Assembly (NCBI GenBank): GCA_963697355.1
Contig: CAVONV010000030.1
Span: 15,866 to 79,865 of the forward strand
DNA: 64,000 nucleotides
Reading direction: 5' to 3'
DNA from: CAVONV01 sp963697355
GTDB taxonomy: Bacteria; Acidobacteriota; Vicinamibacteria; Marinacidobacterales; DATDRI01
Shown here: positions 7,855 to 17,913 of the stretch, piece after piece
Position numbering within the stretch: the first letter of the stretch is position 1
Layout of the letters: each line of letters begins with the position of its first letter
The notes under the pieces: generated by a model
What the model was told of the DNA's origin: nothing
What the model saw: the letters and a program-made list of their open reading frames with translations, nothing else
Databases searched by the model: none
Translations under genes and position numbers: made by a program

Positions 7855-9031
7855 CGGCGCCTTCGGCGCCCATAGGCACATTGGACACGGGGTCAGGCCC
7901 AAAAGTGGATACAGCATGGACACGGGGTCTACCATCAGATTTCAGGCCCCAATGGACTTCATGAGGGTGATTCTTCTCTGGACGTACCCGATCACGTCCG
8001 ACCCTAATGTCCACTGCACTATCAGGATCTCGGGACATTGGGTGACAGGATTCTCGAGTACTTGAGTACTCGAGTACTTGGGTTCCGCAGCGGGCGCCGA
8101 AGGTGCCTCGATAGCTCTTCATTAGGGCGATTTCGGAACTGTAGCGGGTGAGCCTCAAGGCCATGCGCCAGAGTATGTAGATCTGCTGAACCACCACGAG
8201 CACCGAGACGGTGATGACGCTCGAAGCATCCAAGGCTCCAGAAAAGGCGCGATAGAGCGCATAGGCCATCGCGCCGGCGAGAAAAATCACGAGAGCCAAG
8301 CCAATCGTGGCCACGGGGTTTCGGAAGGTAAAGCGGATACCGCGCCAAAGAGCGCGTCGCATCCTGCGCTCATTCGAGAGTACCGCATCGATACGCGCGT
8401 AGTCGAAGCACACTCCCAGCAAAGCCAGCGCGAATGCAGCAAGGCCTACTTTTATCCACATTCCCCAGTAGGTGACGTATTGATAAGGATCGCTGCCGTA
8501 GATCAGCCGCTGGAGCCCCGCAGCGGCCAGCGGCAGCAAAGCGAGCACCAGCAAAGGCACAATCGACCAAAGCGCCAAACGGATGAACCGTCCGTAAAAC
8601 TTCGCCGCTTTGCCCCAGAACACGCTCGGCCAGTAAGATTCCCCACTCGCTAGGACGGCCATCGCACCGCCCGACAGGAAGAGAGAAACGAGCCAATGAA
8701 GCACCATCATCAGCAGGATGAGCAACTGAATAGGGCCGATGGAGCGCCGGCTCTCATATAGAAACTCGAGAAAAAATGCCGTATCGATCCGCGTTGCCAT
8801 TTCCGCGCCCATGAGGCTTTGGCCCGCAAACCGACTGAGAACACTCCAGAACGGTAGAGCAATGACGAGCGCACAAATGAGGTTGACGATGTAGAACGTC
8901 AGAATCAGTCGTTTCGCAACCCAAACGCGGTCGAGGCCACGGACAACGCTTCTTCTAATGCGCGAAAAAGCACCTTCGCGTCGTTCGCGCATTCCCGTCA
9001 GGGACTCACTAGCTCCAACAGAAACTGCCAT
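7733..9031 (-). CDS. Polytopic membrane protein, unknown function, with read-through C-terminus
   Basis: The ATG at 9031 is preferred over an in-frame GTG at 9043 because GGTGG lies 8 bases before it. About six hydrophobic segments are visible, among them ILTFYIVNLICALVIALPF, LLILLMMVLHWLVSLFL, LVLALLPLAAAGL and AVIF-type segments up to residue 320, so it belongs in the inner membrane. I do not recognise the family. After SYRGTFGAR the frame runs through octamer repeat array 2 and on for about 110 charged residues of non-membrane character. It overlaps the 3-prime end of amrS by 122 bases. That tail is probably not original protein; the native stop seems to have been lost near the repeat. Confidence 0.6.
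   Translation of the reverse strand: MAVSVGASESLTGMRERREGAFSRIRRSVVRGLDRVWVAKRLILTFYIVNLICALVIALPFWSVLSRFAGQSLMGAEMATRIDTAFFLEFLYESRRSIGPIQLLILLMMVLHWLVSLFLSGGAMAVLASGESYWPSVFWGKAAKFYGRFIRLALWSIVPLLVLALLPLAAAGLQRLIYGSDPYQYVTYWGMWIKVGLAAFALALLGVCFDYARIDAVLSNERRMRRALWRGIRFTFRNPVATIGLALVIFLAGAMAYALYRAFSGALDASSVITVSVLVVVQQIYILWRMALRLTRYSSEIALMKSYRGTFGARCGTQVLEYSSTRESCHPMSRDPDSAVDIRVGRDRVRPEKNHPHEVHWGLKSDGRPRVHAVSTFGPDPVSNVPMGAEGAAREEKGGRSSDPRTLNPNGRQSRCCMRGRFHRQSVCSSRP
7856..7870. terminator. GC hairpin at the end of amrS
   Basis: GGCGCC, TTC, GGCGCC forms a perfect 6-bp stem just after the amrS stop codon. No U-tract follows, so termination is inferred from position only. A similar stem (GGCGCC-GAA-GGTGCC, 8093-8107) lies at the other side of this convergent gap. 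Confidence 0.4.
7882..7929. repeat. Pair of 13-bp direct repeats (TGGACACGGGGTC)
   Basis: TGGACACGGGGTC occurs at 7882-7894 and again at 7917-7929, each followed by CAGGCCC-like sequence. GGGGTCAGGC-type sequences often mark REP or RAYT-associated palindromic elements, so this may be the remnant of one. The element lies in the gap between amrS and the convergent membrane-protein gene. Confidence 0.4.
8050..8085. repeat. Octamer repeat array 2 (opposite orientation)
   Basis: Read on the minus strand, the units are CCAAGTAC, TCGAGTAC, TCAAGTAC and TCGAGAAT, ending in AAT like the other arrays. It lies between the convergent amrS and membrane-protein genes and is translated as part of the extended tail of the latter. 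Confidence 0.65.
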
Positions 9032-9126
9032 AGAAAAAGCCACCGTAGTGTCGTCTTGTTGACACCCAACTTCTGTTTTTCTCTCATACGACTATTGTTG
9101 ACGTAGCTCACGTCGAGAGGGATTTT

Positions 9127-11095
<1,969 letters not shown>

Positions 11096-11199
11096 TCCGT
11101 TCCTCGGAGCATCTTCGAACGGCGACCAGGAATGCCGCTAGGCTCCACACTTCCTCCACTTGCTCGGAGGACGAATTTCAATCTATCATTTTCGCCATT

Positions 11200-11427
11200 A
11201 TGTTGCTAGCACGATTGATCGACCTCTACTCCCTGGTCGTCTTGGCTGCCGTCATCGTGTCCTGGATTCAGCTTCCCCCCTACCATCCGGTAGCAAAGCT
11301 ACTCAACAATCTCACCGAACCGGCCTTGGCACCCATCCGCAAGATCATCCCGCCCATGGGTGGACTCGACATCACGCCCATGCTCCTTCTGATCTTGCTG
11401 CAACTCATTAAGGGGATACTTGTCTAA
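11200..11427 (+). CDS. YggT-family small membrane protein
   Basis: This 75-residue protein has two hydrophobic helices (LLARLIDLYSLVVLAAVIVSW and LDITPMLLLILLQLIKGILV). They are separated by the YggT signature region PYHPVAKLLNNLTEPALAPI followed by RKIIPP. YggT proteins are inner-membrane proteins often linked to cell division or osmotic tolerance; the exact role is unsettled. It is divergent from the M1 peptidase gene. The ATG at 11200 lacks a close ribosome site; the nearest GGAGG is about 30 bases upstream. The length is that of a single YggT repeat, whereas some members have two. Confidence 0.8.
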   Translation: MLLARLIDLYSLVVLAAVIVSWIQLPPYHPVAKLLNNLTEPALAPIRKIIPPMGGLDITPMLLLILLQLIKGILV

Positions 11428-11465
11428 GGATTTCGGGGAGGCTCAGCACCAGAAAACAAGTTCTT

Positions 11466-11494
11466 ATTCTCGAGTTCTTGAGTTCGTGAGTTCC
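11466..11494. repeat. Octamer repeat array 3 (opposite orientation)
   Basis: The plus strand reads ATTCTCGA, GTTCTTGA, GTTCGTGA, GTTCC, the reverse complement of TCRAGAAC units. It lies in the convergent gap between yggT and the patatin gene, 31 bases before a perfect 24-bp palindrome. Confidence 0.65.
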
Positions 11495-11524
11495 CGCCTC
11501 CGCCGCCCATGTCTTTCCACGGCG

Positions 11525-11548
11525 GCTACGGCGAGGCCTCGCCGTAGC
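11525..11548. repeat. Perfect 24-bp palindrome at the end of the patatin gene
   Basis: GCTACGGCGAGG is followed immediately by its exact reverse complement. It abuts the stop codon of the patatin-like gene (minus strand) and would form a strong hairpin in transcripts from either side. It may therefore act as a bidirectional terminator without a U-tract, or be a dispersed repeat. Confidence 0.6.
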
Positions 11549-11549
11549 T

Positions 11550-12467
11550 TCAGCGAAGGCGGGCTTGAGTTCTGGCTATGAATTCCTTCCCCTCTTCATA
11601 CCCCAGTTCACAGGCCTGTTCCAACTTCCTCCGATTCCGCGTCGCCCGACCGACGGGAAGCGGCCGGGAGGGCCGGACCACGTGGATGCGGATACCGGGA
11701 CCGGGATGGGACAGCAAATCCGCCACTTCCCGGTAGCGCAAATGGCGGTCGGCAAGCGCCTTTCGTACCGCGGGATCCGGCGACATGAAACGCAACCAAC
11801 CTGGCGGATGCCAACGCTTGACCGTCCGTTTTTCGATGGCGCTCGTCAGCACAACAATGAGCTCGTTGGCTCCCAACTCGATGGCCTTCCGAACGGGAAC
11901 GGGGTCACTCACGCCACCATCGATGTAGCGGTGTCCATCGTAGAACAGGTTGCGTCGATAGAAACCCGGTAACGCACAGGTCGCACGAAACGCCGTCATC
12001 AAATCATCGGTGTGGCTGTTGAGATATCGAGACTCGCCTGTCACCGCATCCATGACGCCGATGTAGAGCGGCATCGGGCAACGTCGCAGCTTGTCGATGT
12101 CGAGCGGGCAAAGCCGCGCCGTCACATCGTCGGTCAAATAGTCGATGTCCATGACGTTGGCGCCGGTAAACAAACGAGACCAACGGATGAGCTTGCTCCC
12201 GCTTAGGAACTCCAGGTAGACCTGACGATTTCGGCGAGGTTGTTCCGCCAGGAACGATGCCGCATTGCACACACCCGCAGAACAGGCGACGACGTAGTCA
12301 AAGACACCGCGTCCACTCCCCCACTCTTCAGCAAAAGCCTCGAGGACACCGGCCGTGAAGGTTCCGCGCATACCGCCACCTTCGAGTACAAGGGCTCTCG
12401 AGAGAGAACTCACCGCTTCGTTTTGTCGCTGGGAGTCTTTTGGGGCGGGTGGTGGAAGTTGCTTCAA
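11550..12467 (-). CDS. Patatin-like phospholipase (YjjU/RssA type)
   Basis: This 305-residue protein has the three patatin elements: the oxyanion loop LVLEGGGMRGTFTAG, the nucleophile elbow VVACSAGVCN near residue 64, and the catalytic Asp in YIDGGVSDPVPV. The elbow reads A-x-S-x-G instead of the usual G-x-S-x-G, a conservative change that may still be active. These cytoplasmic or peripheral serine lipases hydrolyse membrane phospholipids through a Ser-Asp dyad. The ATG at 12467 is the first in frame. It is followed on the same strand, upstream, by the polyacidic protein gene at 12490-12759, only 22 bases away, so the two are probably co-transcribed. Confidence 0.85.
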   Translation of the reverse strand: MKQLPPPAPKDSQRQNEAVSSLSRALVLEGGGMRGTFTAGVLEAFAEEWGSGRGVFDYVVACSAGVCNAASFLAEQPRRNRQVYLEFLSGSKLIRWSRLFTGANVMDIDYLTDDVTARLCPLDIDKLRRCPMPLYIGVMDAVTGESRYLNSHTDDLMTAFRATCALPGFYRRNLFYDGHRYIDGGVSDPVPVRKAIELGANELIVVLTSAIEKRTVKRWHPPGWLRFMSPDPAVRKALADRHLRYREVADLLSHPGPGIRIHVVRPSRPLPVGRATRNRRKLEQACELGYEEGKEFIARTQARLR

Positions 12468-12489
12468 TGTGTGCCAGAGCGGAGAGATT

Positions 12490-12759
12490 TTACATCACGT
12501 TGGGCTCGTCGCTATCATCGTCATCGTCCCAATCGTCGTCGTCCCAATCATCGTCGTCCAGTTCGTCCTCGTCTTCATCTTCGTCGTCCTCAAACTCTTC
12601 GAAATCCTCATCGTCTTCATCTTCGAAATCGTCGTCGTCCCACTCCTCTTCCTCGTCTTGGTCTTCTTCGTCCAGAAGCTCGATGTCAGAGTCATTCGTA
12701 GGTGGATCTTCAATAGTTGAAGCCCATCCTTTTAGAAATGACGATCTCCGGTCATTCAT
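12490..12759 (-). CDS. Polyacidic low-complexity protein
   Basis: The start at 12759 is supported by AAGGA 7 bases upstream. The 89-residue product has a short mixed N-terminus (MNDRRSSFLKGWASTIEDPP) and then about 60 residues that are almost all Asp and Glu. These are spaced by Trp, Phe and Leu, with repeats such as WDDDDWDDDDD near the C-terminus. No fold or enzyme motif is visible. Such tails are usually disordered and may bind basic proteins, metals or RNA-binding partners. Its neighbours are the patatin gene 22 bases downstream and an Arg/Gly-rich RRM protein upstream. The DNA is a run of GTC/ATC-type triplets, which may be prone to slippage. Function unknown. Confidence 0.6.
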   Translation of the reverse strand: MNDRRSSFLKGWASTIEDPPTNDSDIELLDEEDQDEEEEWDDDDFEDEDDEDFEEFEDDEDEDEDELDDDDWDDDDWDDDDDSDEPNVM

Positions 12760-12998
12760 GTAACAATCCTTGTTCAAGAACAACTCCCGCCGCACAAGTC
12801 AGGTGGGAATCATTATACTTACGGCACCAAAAACCAGCAAGAGCTCACTTCACTCGGGTTCACTCGGGGCCGAGCAGACAACCACGCCATCGTGATTCAA
12901 TCCGCAATGGTTGCTCTGAAGATAGGTATCTGCTTCGCGATGACCGCTCTAACAGCCGCATCGAGAATGGGCGAACAGTGAGGGGCGAGGTGGCCGCC

Positions 12999-13310
12999 CT
13001 AGCTCATCCATCCTCCTCCTCGTCCGCCTTCAGGTCTGGGTCCTCGACGGCCGCCGCCGCCCTCGCGACGCTCCTTGGCAAAATCAACCCGCAGGTTCCG
13101 CCCCCCGAAGTCCGTTCCGTTTAAAGAACTAACGGCGGCATCCGCAATGGACTCCTCCATTTCCACGAAACCGAAACCACGCGGCCGGCCCGTTTCTCGA
13201 TCCGTCACCAATGTGACGGCCTCGACCGGCCCAACCGTTTCGAAGAGCTCGCGTATCTCCGTCTCAGTTGCACGATAGGGTAGATTGCCAATGTACAGCT
13301 TCTTCACCAC
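12999..13310 (-). CDS. RNA-binding protein with one RRM domain
   Basis: This 103-residue protein is a single RNA-recognition motif with RNP2 LYIGNLPY at the start and RNP1 RGFGFVEM near residue 48, followed by a short Gly/Arg-rich tail (RREGGGGRRGPRPEGGRG). Bacterial proteins of this Rbp type bind single-stranded RNA and are often cold- or stress-induced. The start is GTG at 13310, with GGAG 9 bases upstream; a second GTG follows at once. It precedes the polyacidic protein on the same strand after about 240 bases. The basic tail and the neighbour's acidic tail could interact, but that is speculation. The domain call is secure. Confidence 0.9.
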   Translation of the reverse strand: MVKKLYIGNLPYRATETEIRELFETVGPVEAVTLVTDRETGRPRGFGFVEMEESIADAAVSSLNGTDFGGRNLRVDFAKERREGGGGRRGPRPEGGRGGGWMS

Positions 13311-13645
13311 CGTTCATCGCTCCGTTTTCGCCCCGAATCGACACACTTAGGCCCGGGATTCCGTTCACATGGGAAAAGAAATCTCAGAGCTCACCGGACA
13401 TTTAGAACCTTCGGCGCGGCACGCCTTGTCGCACCGATACCAGTGGAACAGAGCTCCGAACCTGCTTCGAGACGGCGGGGGCGAAGAGACGACGTATCGA
13501 CACGAATGGAGTTGCTCCTGACAATTTCAATGGTAGCAGTGTTGTTTTTGAATTACCACTTCACGAGCCCTGCTTGACCGCGGAGATGGAGGTACCGTAA
13601 GATGGTTTTCTTCCCCAAGACGAACCACACTCGTCAACATTCGCA
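13311..13645. other. Intergenic gap, no gene seen
   Basis: This 335-base gap separates the divergent RRM and kinase genes. I see no convincing coding frame, RNA gene or strong promoter match in it. It presumably holds both promoters. Confidence 0.5.
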
Positions 13646-15728
13646 ATGAGTGACACAAAGGACAAACACGAACAGCGATCACAGGACACTGAGCCTGCCT
13701 CTGTCAATCTCGATCAAACCATCGTCCAAAGCGACGACCAACAGGCAAAGTCCAAGGAAAAGAGCACGACGGATGCCTTCGCCCAGCCAGAGCTTCCGGG
13801 TTACGAGCTCGAGAACCGCTTGGGAGCCGGCGCCTACGGCGAAGTCTGGCGGGCCATCCAAACCAATACGGGTCGAGAGGTGGCCGTCAAGTTCTTCTCA
13901 CGCCACAAAGGACTCGACTGGCCTCTCCTAAAACGGGAAGTCGGCAAGCTCGTTCAAGTCATCAGTGAAAGACGCGTCGTCCACCTGCTGGAAGTGGGCT
14001 GGGACGCCGACCCTCCCTACTACGTCATGGAGTATTTGGAGGGGGGTTCACTCGCGGACCGATTGGAAGAAAAACCTTTGCCGGTGAACGAGACGGTGAA
14101 GATGTTCCGTGAGCTAGCCGAAGCCCTCGTCTACCTTCACAGCAAAGCCGTCTTGCATTGTGATCTGAAACCATCCAACGTCCTTTTGGACAGCCGAGAA
14201 CAAATCCGCCTAGCGGACTTCGGCCAAGCTCGGTTGAGCACGGAGGCCGGCCCAGCAGTAGGCACACTGTTCTACATGGCACCCGAGCAGACAGAGCCCA
14301 ACGCTCGGCCCGACGTACGCTCGGACATTTATTCCTTGGGTGCTCTGCTTTACACGATGCTAACCGGCGCTCCTCCCTATGCAACACCTGAAGCCGCCCA
14401 TGAGCTCGCAAGCACGGGAACAACAAATGAGCGCATCGAACGTTACCGTCAGCTCATACAAGAATCCCCGTCGCCGCTCGTCCACCGACAGGACAAGAAC
14501 GTGGACCGGGCCTTGGCTGAAGTCGTGGACCGTTGTCTCCGAGTCGATCCGGCCGAGCGTTTCGAGAATGTACAACAGGTTCTAGATGCACTGGCAGCCC
14601 GAGAGCGCCAGCGGACACAACGTCCCCTGGTTGTCTTCGGGCTCCTTCGGGCCGCTGGCGCTTTTCGCCGGACTGATCGCCATAGGCGTTTGGGTAGGGG
14701 GGCAGGCGGAAAACGGAGCGCGGCAAGCACTCACCCAACAGACATTAGAGAGCAATCGAGGAACGGCGAGAGTGATTGCCACCGTGGTTGACCGGAACCT
14801 TTCCGCCGTACAGCGTCGCGTGGCGCGGGAGGCTTCCCGGTCTGAGCTACAAGGACTTTTGGCGGTTGAGGCAGGGGCATCCAGCAACAGGGATCGCGAG
14901 CTCATTCATTCCGAGCTCCAGGCTTACGTGAAACGTCTCTACGAGGACTACAAAGACCGGTATTTTCACAACTGGGTCATCACGAACCGCGACGCAGTCG
15001 TGCTGGTTCGAGAGCCCTTCGACAGCCGCGTTGTCGGCAACCGTTACGCCTACCGCGAGTGGTTCACCGGACGAGCGGAGGTCAAGCCGGATGAGCTTCC
15101 ACCGGACGTAGCACCACGGGACAAAGTCGGGTTGACGCTCGCCTTTCAAAGCACCTCAGAAGGCCATCCAGTCTTGATCAGTGTAGCGAGTCCCATATGG
15201 TCGCTCGATGATGAGAGTCCAGAAGTCTTAGGCGTGCTTTCGGCGACCCTTCGCCTCGAAACGTTCAACGAGTGGCTGAAGACGTCCGAAGGTCAGACAG
15301 CAGATGACGGCTGCCCGGGCCGGATGGCGATTCTGATCAATCGCCACCAGTTGGTGCGCCACCCCTGCCCGGGGGCAGAAGTCCCCCAACCGCCCGTATC
15401 GAGAGAGCATTTCTTCGATATGCCAGAAGTTCAGAGCTTGCTCAACGACGTGGATGAGATGACCGAGAACTATAGTGATCCCCTTCGACCGGGTCACAAG
15501 TATCTTGCCTCGCTTAGCAGGCTGGAAGAAAACTCAGATTGGGTCGCCGTGGTCGAGCACAATCGTGTGGAAGCGATGCGACCGGTGACCGATCTCTCAG
15601 ACCAGATCCGATGGCTCGGTTGGCTGGCGCTGGGTGCCGGGCTCGTTGGTGTCGGTATCCTCTGGGCTTTGCTCTTCCGCGTAACGCGTGAAGCACTGCC
15701 GTCCTTCTTCAACAGAGCAACGAGGTAA
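13646..15728 (+). CDS. Transmembrane Ser/Thr protein kinase with extracytoplasmic Cache-like sensor, frame broken by a 10-bp duplication
   Basis: The first frame encodes an acidic leader and a Hanks-type kinase (residues about 50-310): glycine loop LGAGAYGEVW, Lys in VAVKFF, HCDLKPSN catalytic loop (HCD rather than HRD), DFGQARL and MAPEQ. After RQRTQRPLVVFG the frame shifts. The next frame carries a membrane helix (PLALFAGLIAIGVWVGG), a roughly 250-residue extracytoplasmic domain resembling a dCache sensor, and a second helix (LGAGLVGVGILWALLF). The break lies exactly at a tandem pair CTTCGGGCTC/CTTCGGGCCG (14635-14654); deleting one copy restores one protein of about 690 residues. As it stands, a soluble kinase of 381 residues would be made. 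The FHA-cyclase gene follows after 5 bases. Confidence 0.82.
14635..14654 (+). repeat. 10-bp imperfect tandem duplication inside the kinase gene
   Basis: CTTCGGGCTC is followed by CTTCGGGCCG. Ten extra bases shift the frame by one. With a single copy the protein reads smoothly RPLVVFGPLALFAG from kinase into membrane helix. Confidence 0.75.
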
Positions 15729-15733
15729 CCTAC

Positions 15734-17548
15734 ATGCCGAAGCTCGTTGCGATTGGGCCCAAGAATCAACAACTTCGTCGGAGCATTCGGTCCGATCGCG
15801 TCATTAGGGTGGGTCGCGCTCCCTCGTTCTCGGAGGCGAACGTTTCCCAGACGCCCACGAAGGGTTTCGAGCTATGGGCGGTGCCTTGGGACTCCATCAT
15901 CTCACGGAATCACGCCGAGCTTCGATGGCAGCAGGGCCGTTTGTACGTCGACCGCCTGGATCCGGCTCGAAATCCCATTTTTTTCAAAGGGGAGAAAAAG
16001 GACTCCTTCTCTTTGGCGGTGAGTGACCACTTCGTCATCGGAGAAACCACCTTCTATCTCGTCGAGGACCGGGTGAGTGTGTCTCAAGAAGAACCGACAC
16101 CGGTGGACGTCGTCGGCTACACCGGCGCCGAACTAAAGAAAACGCGATATCGCGATGCCGATCAGAGGTTGGAAGTTCTATCCAACCTTCCTGATGTCCT
16201 TCGTGGCGCCGCCAACGATGAAGACTTGTTCTCTCGGTTGGTGGTGCTTCTTTTGGAGGGTATTCCTGCCGCCGACGCGGTGGCCATCGTTCGCGTCGCT
16301 CAAAGCGAGACAAAGGGTAATCACGATGTCGAGATCTACCACTGGGACAGCCGGGATGCCACAACGACCAGCTTTTCTCCGAGCCGGCGATTGATCCTAG
16401 ACGCCATCGAGCACCGCCATCACAGCGTGCGGAACATCTGGAGTGCCGGTAGCGGGGAAACGATCGACTACACGATCTCAGAAAGCCTCGACTGGGCCTT
16501 TTGCGCACCGGTGCCCGGTGAAGCTTGCGCCGGCTGGGGCCTGTATGTGGCGGGGCGCTTGAGCTCCGATGTCGGCGGTTCGGAGATCGATTTGAGGTCC
16601 GACATCAAGTTTACCGAGTTGGTCGCCAACCTACTGGGGGCCGTACGAGGCTTTCAGCAATTGCAGCACCGGCAAACCGTCCTCGGACGTTTCTTCTCAC
16701 CCGTGACTCTACCGATTCTATCGAGCCCCGAAGGCGAGAAAGCACTCGCACCGCGACAAACTCGGGTCACGGTCTTGTTTTGTGACCTAAGAGGCTTCAG
16801 TCGCAAAGCTGAGGAATCGAAGGATGATCTGTTGGGACTTCTCCAACGGGTGAGCCATGCCTTGGACGTGATGACCAACTGCATCCATTCACATCAGGGC
16901 GTCATTGGTGACTTCCAGGGCGACGCAGCGTTGGCGTTCTGGGGATGGCCATTGGATAGCGACGACGCGGTCACTGAGGCTTGCAGAGCAGCACTCGATA
17001 TCCGAATGAAATTCGCTCAAGCGGCGAAACAAACCGGCGATCCTCTGGCCGATTTCAAATGCGGTATAGGCATTGCCTCCGGTATCGCCGTAGCCGGAAG
17101 ACTTGGAACTGCCGGCAAGTTCAAAATCGACGTCTTTGGACCCGTCGTCAACCTGGCTTCCCGCCTCGAAGGGATCACCAAGCAACTGAGAGTTCCCATC
17201 CTCGTCGACGATGATACCGTGGATCTGGTCACAAATACCGGTCGCAAGGTACCCTTCCGCTTTCGTCGCTTGGCCCGCCTTCGTCCGTACGGAATGGAAC
17301 AAGCCGTCACGGTGAGTGAACTACTACCACCTGCCGGTGACCCGGAAGTGCTCTCCGACGAGCACCTCGCCCAGTACGAATCGGCCCTTGAAGCTTTCAC
17401 CAGCGGTGACTGGGACGAGGCCTTCGCGCTCCTTCATGACGTTCCTCACTGGGACGTGGGTGCCGATTTCTTGACGTCTCACATCCTCCACCACCAGAGG
17501 CAGCCGCCGGCGGGATGGCAAGGCGTGATTCAGCTAGAAAGCAAATAA
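15734..17548 (+). CDS. FHA-GAF-class III nucleotide cyclase
   Basis: This 604-residue protein starts with an FHA-like domain (RVGRAP near residue 25, SRNHAELRW near 58) that would bind phosphothreonine. A GAF-like region (about 150-300) follows, then a class III cyclase domain (about 335-530). The cyclase keeps the first metal Asp in LFCDLRGFS, the second in FQGDAALAFWG, and the transition-state elements FGPVVNLASRLEG. A short helical tail follows. It would make cAMP or cGMP in the cytoplasm. A ribosome site (gagg) and a 5-base gap tie it to the upstream kinase. The FHA domain is a natural reader for phosphorylation by that kinase, so the pair probably forms a sensor-to-second-messenger module. 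Confidence 0.87.
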   Translation: MPKLVAIGPKNQQLRRSIRSDRVIRVGRAPSFSEANVSQTPTKGFELWAVPWDSIISRNHAELRWQQGRLYVDRLDPARNPIFFKGEKKDSFSLAVSDHFVIGETTFYLVEDRVSVSQEEPTPVDVVGYTGAELKKTRYRDADQRLEVLSNLPDVLRGAANDEDLFSRLVVLLLEGIPAADAVAIVRVAQSETKGNHDVEIYHWDSRDATTTSFSPSRRLILDAIEHRHHSVRNIWSAGSGETIDYTISESLDWAFCAPVPGEACAGWGLYVAGRLSSDVGGSEIDLRSDIKFTELVANLLGAVRGFQQLQHRQTVLGRFFSPVTLPILSSPEGEKALAPRQTRVTVLFCDLRGFSRKAEESKDDLLGLLQRVSHALDVMTNCIHSHQGVIGDFQGDAALAFWGWPLDSDDAVTEACRAALDIRMKFAQAAKQTGDPLADFKCGIGIASGIAVAGRLGTAGKFKIDVFGPVVNLASRLEGITKQLRVPILVDDDTVDLVTNTGRKVPFRFRRLARLRPYGMEQAVTVSELLPPAGDPEVLSDEHLAQYESALEAFTSGDWDEAFALLHDVPHWDVGADFLTSHILHHQRQPPAGWQGVIQLESK

Positions 17549-17560
17549 GCCTGCGTTCCA

Positions 17561-17659
17561 TCAAACCGTCATTTTCCACGCGACATAGATAGCCACACTA
17601 GCCAAAAAGATAATCAAACTAAGGTATTTTGGGCGGGAAGATTGAGTGATTTTCCCCAC
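17561..17659 (-). CDS. Possible 32-residue single-span membrane protein
   Basis: On the minus strand a GTG at 17659 opens a 32-codon frame ending at 17561. The product has a basic polar N-terminus (GKITQSSRPKY) and one hydrophobic helix (LSLIIFLASVAIYVAW), ending KMTV. AGGA lies 9 bases before the GTG. The GTG falls in the 3-prime arm of a stem formed by CCCACGA and TCGTGGG (17655-17661 and 17674-17680 on the plus strand), with the ribosome site in its loop. It is convergent with the cyclase gene. Short hydrophobic frames arise by chance, so this is only a candidate. Confidence 0.3.
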   Translation of the reverse strand: MGKITQSSRPKYLSLIIFLASVAIYVAWKMTV

Positions 17660-17836
17660 GACCCCGGGTCCTATCGTGGGAAGTCGAGTGACTTCTCGAG
17701 CACGAACCAGGCATTATCCACACTCAAATTCAGCAAACGGCTTTATTTTTCAACAAGTTGAACAACATCAAGGGTCATGGCTCCCCTGTACAGACGTGGG
17801 GTAACCCAGCGCTTCCACAAGCTCTGGAGTGATGCT

Positions 17837-17866
17837 TTGAGATTGGCACATCCATTGCTATATGAT
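17837..17866 (+). promoter_or_regulatory. Possible sigma-70 promoter before the small membrane protein
   Basis: TTGAGA (17837-17842) and TATGAT (17861-17866) are separated by 18 bases. They lie about 48 bases upstream of the ATG at 17914. Confidence 0.4.
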
Positions 17867-17913
17867 CAATTCGCTGGCCGGACTCTAGGCCATACAGGCA
17901 CGGAAGAAGCATC

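Noticed and set aside
12440..12763. A serine-rich plus-strand frame opposite the polyacidic gene
   Set aside because: It is the complement of Asp/Glu codon repeats read in another frame. The minus-strand frame has the ribosome site and ends cleanly before the patatin gene.
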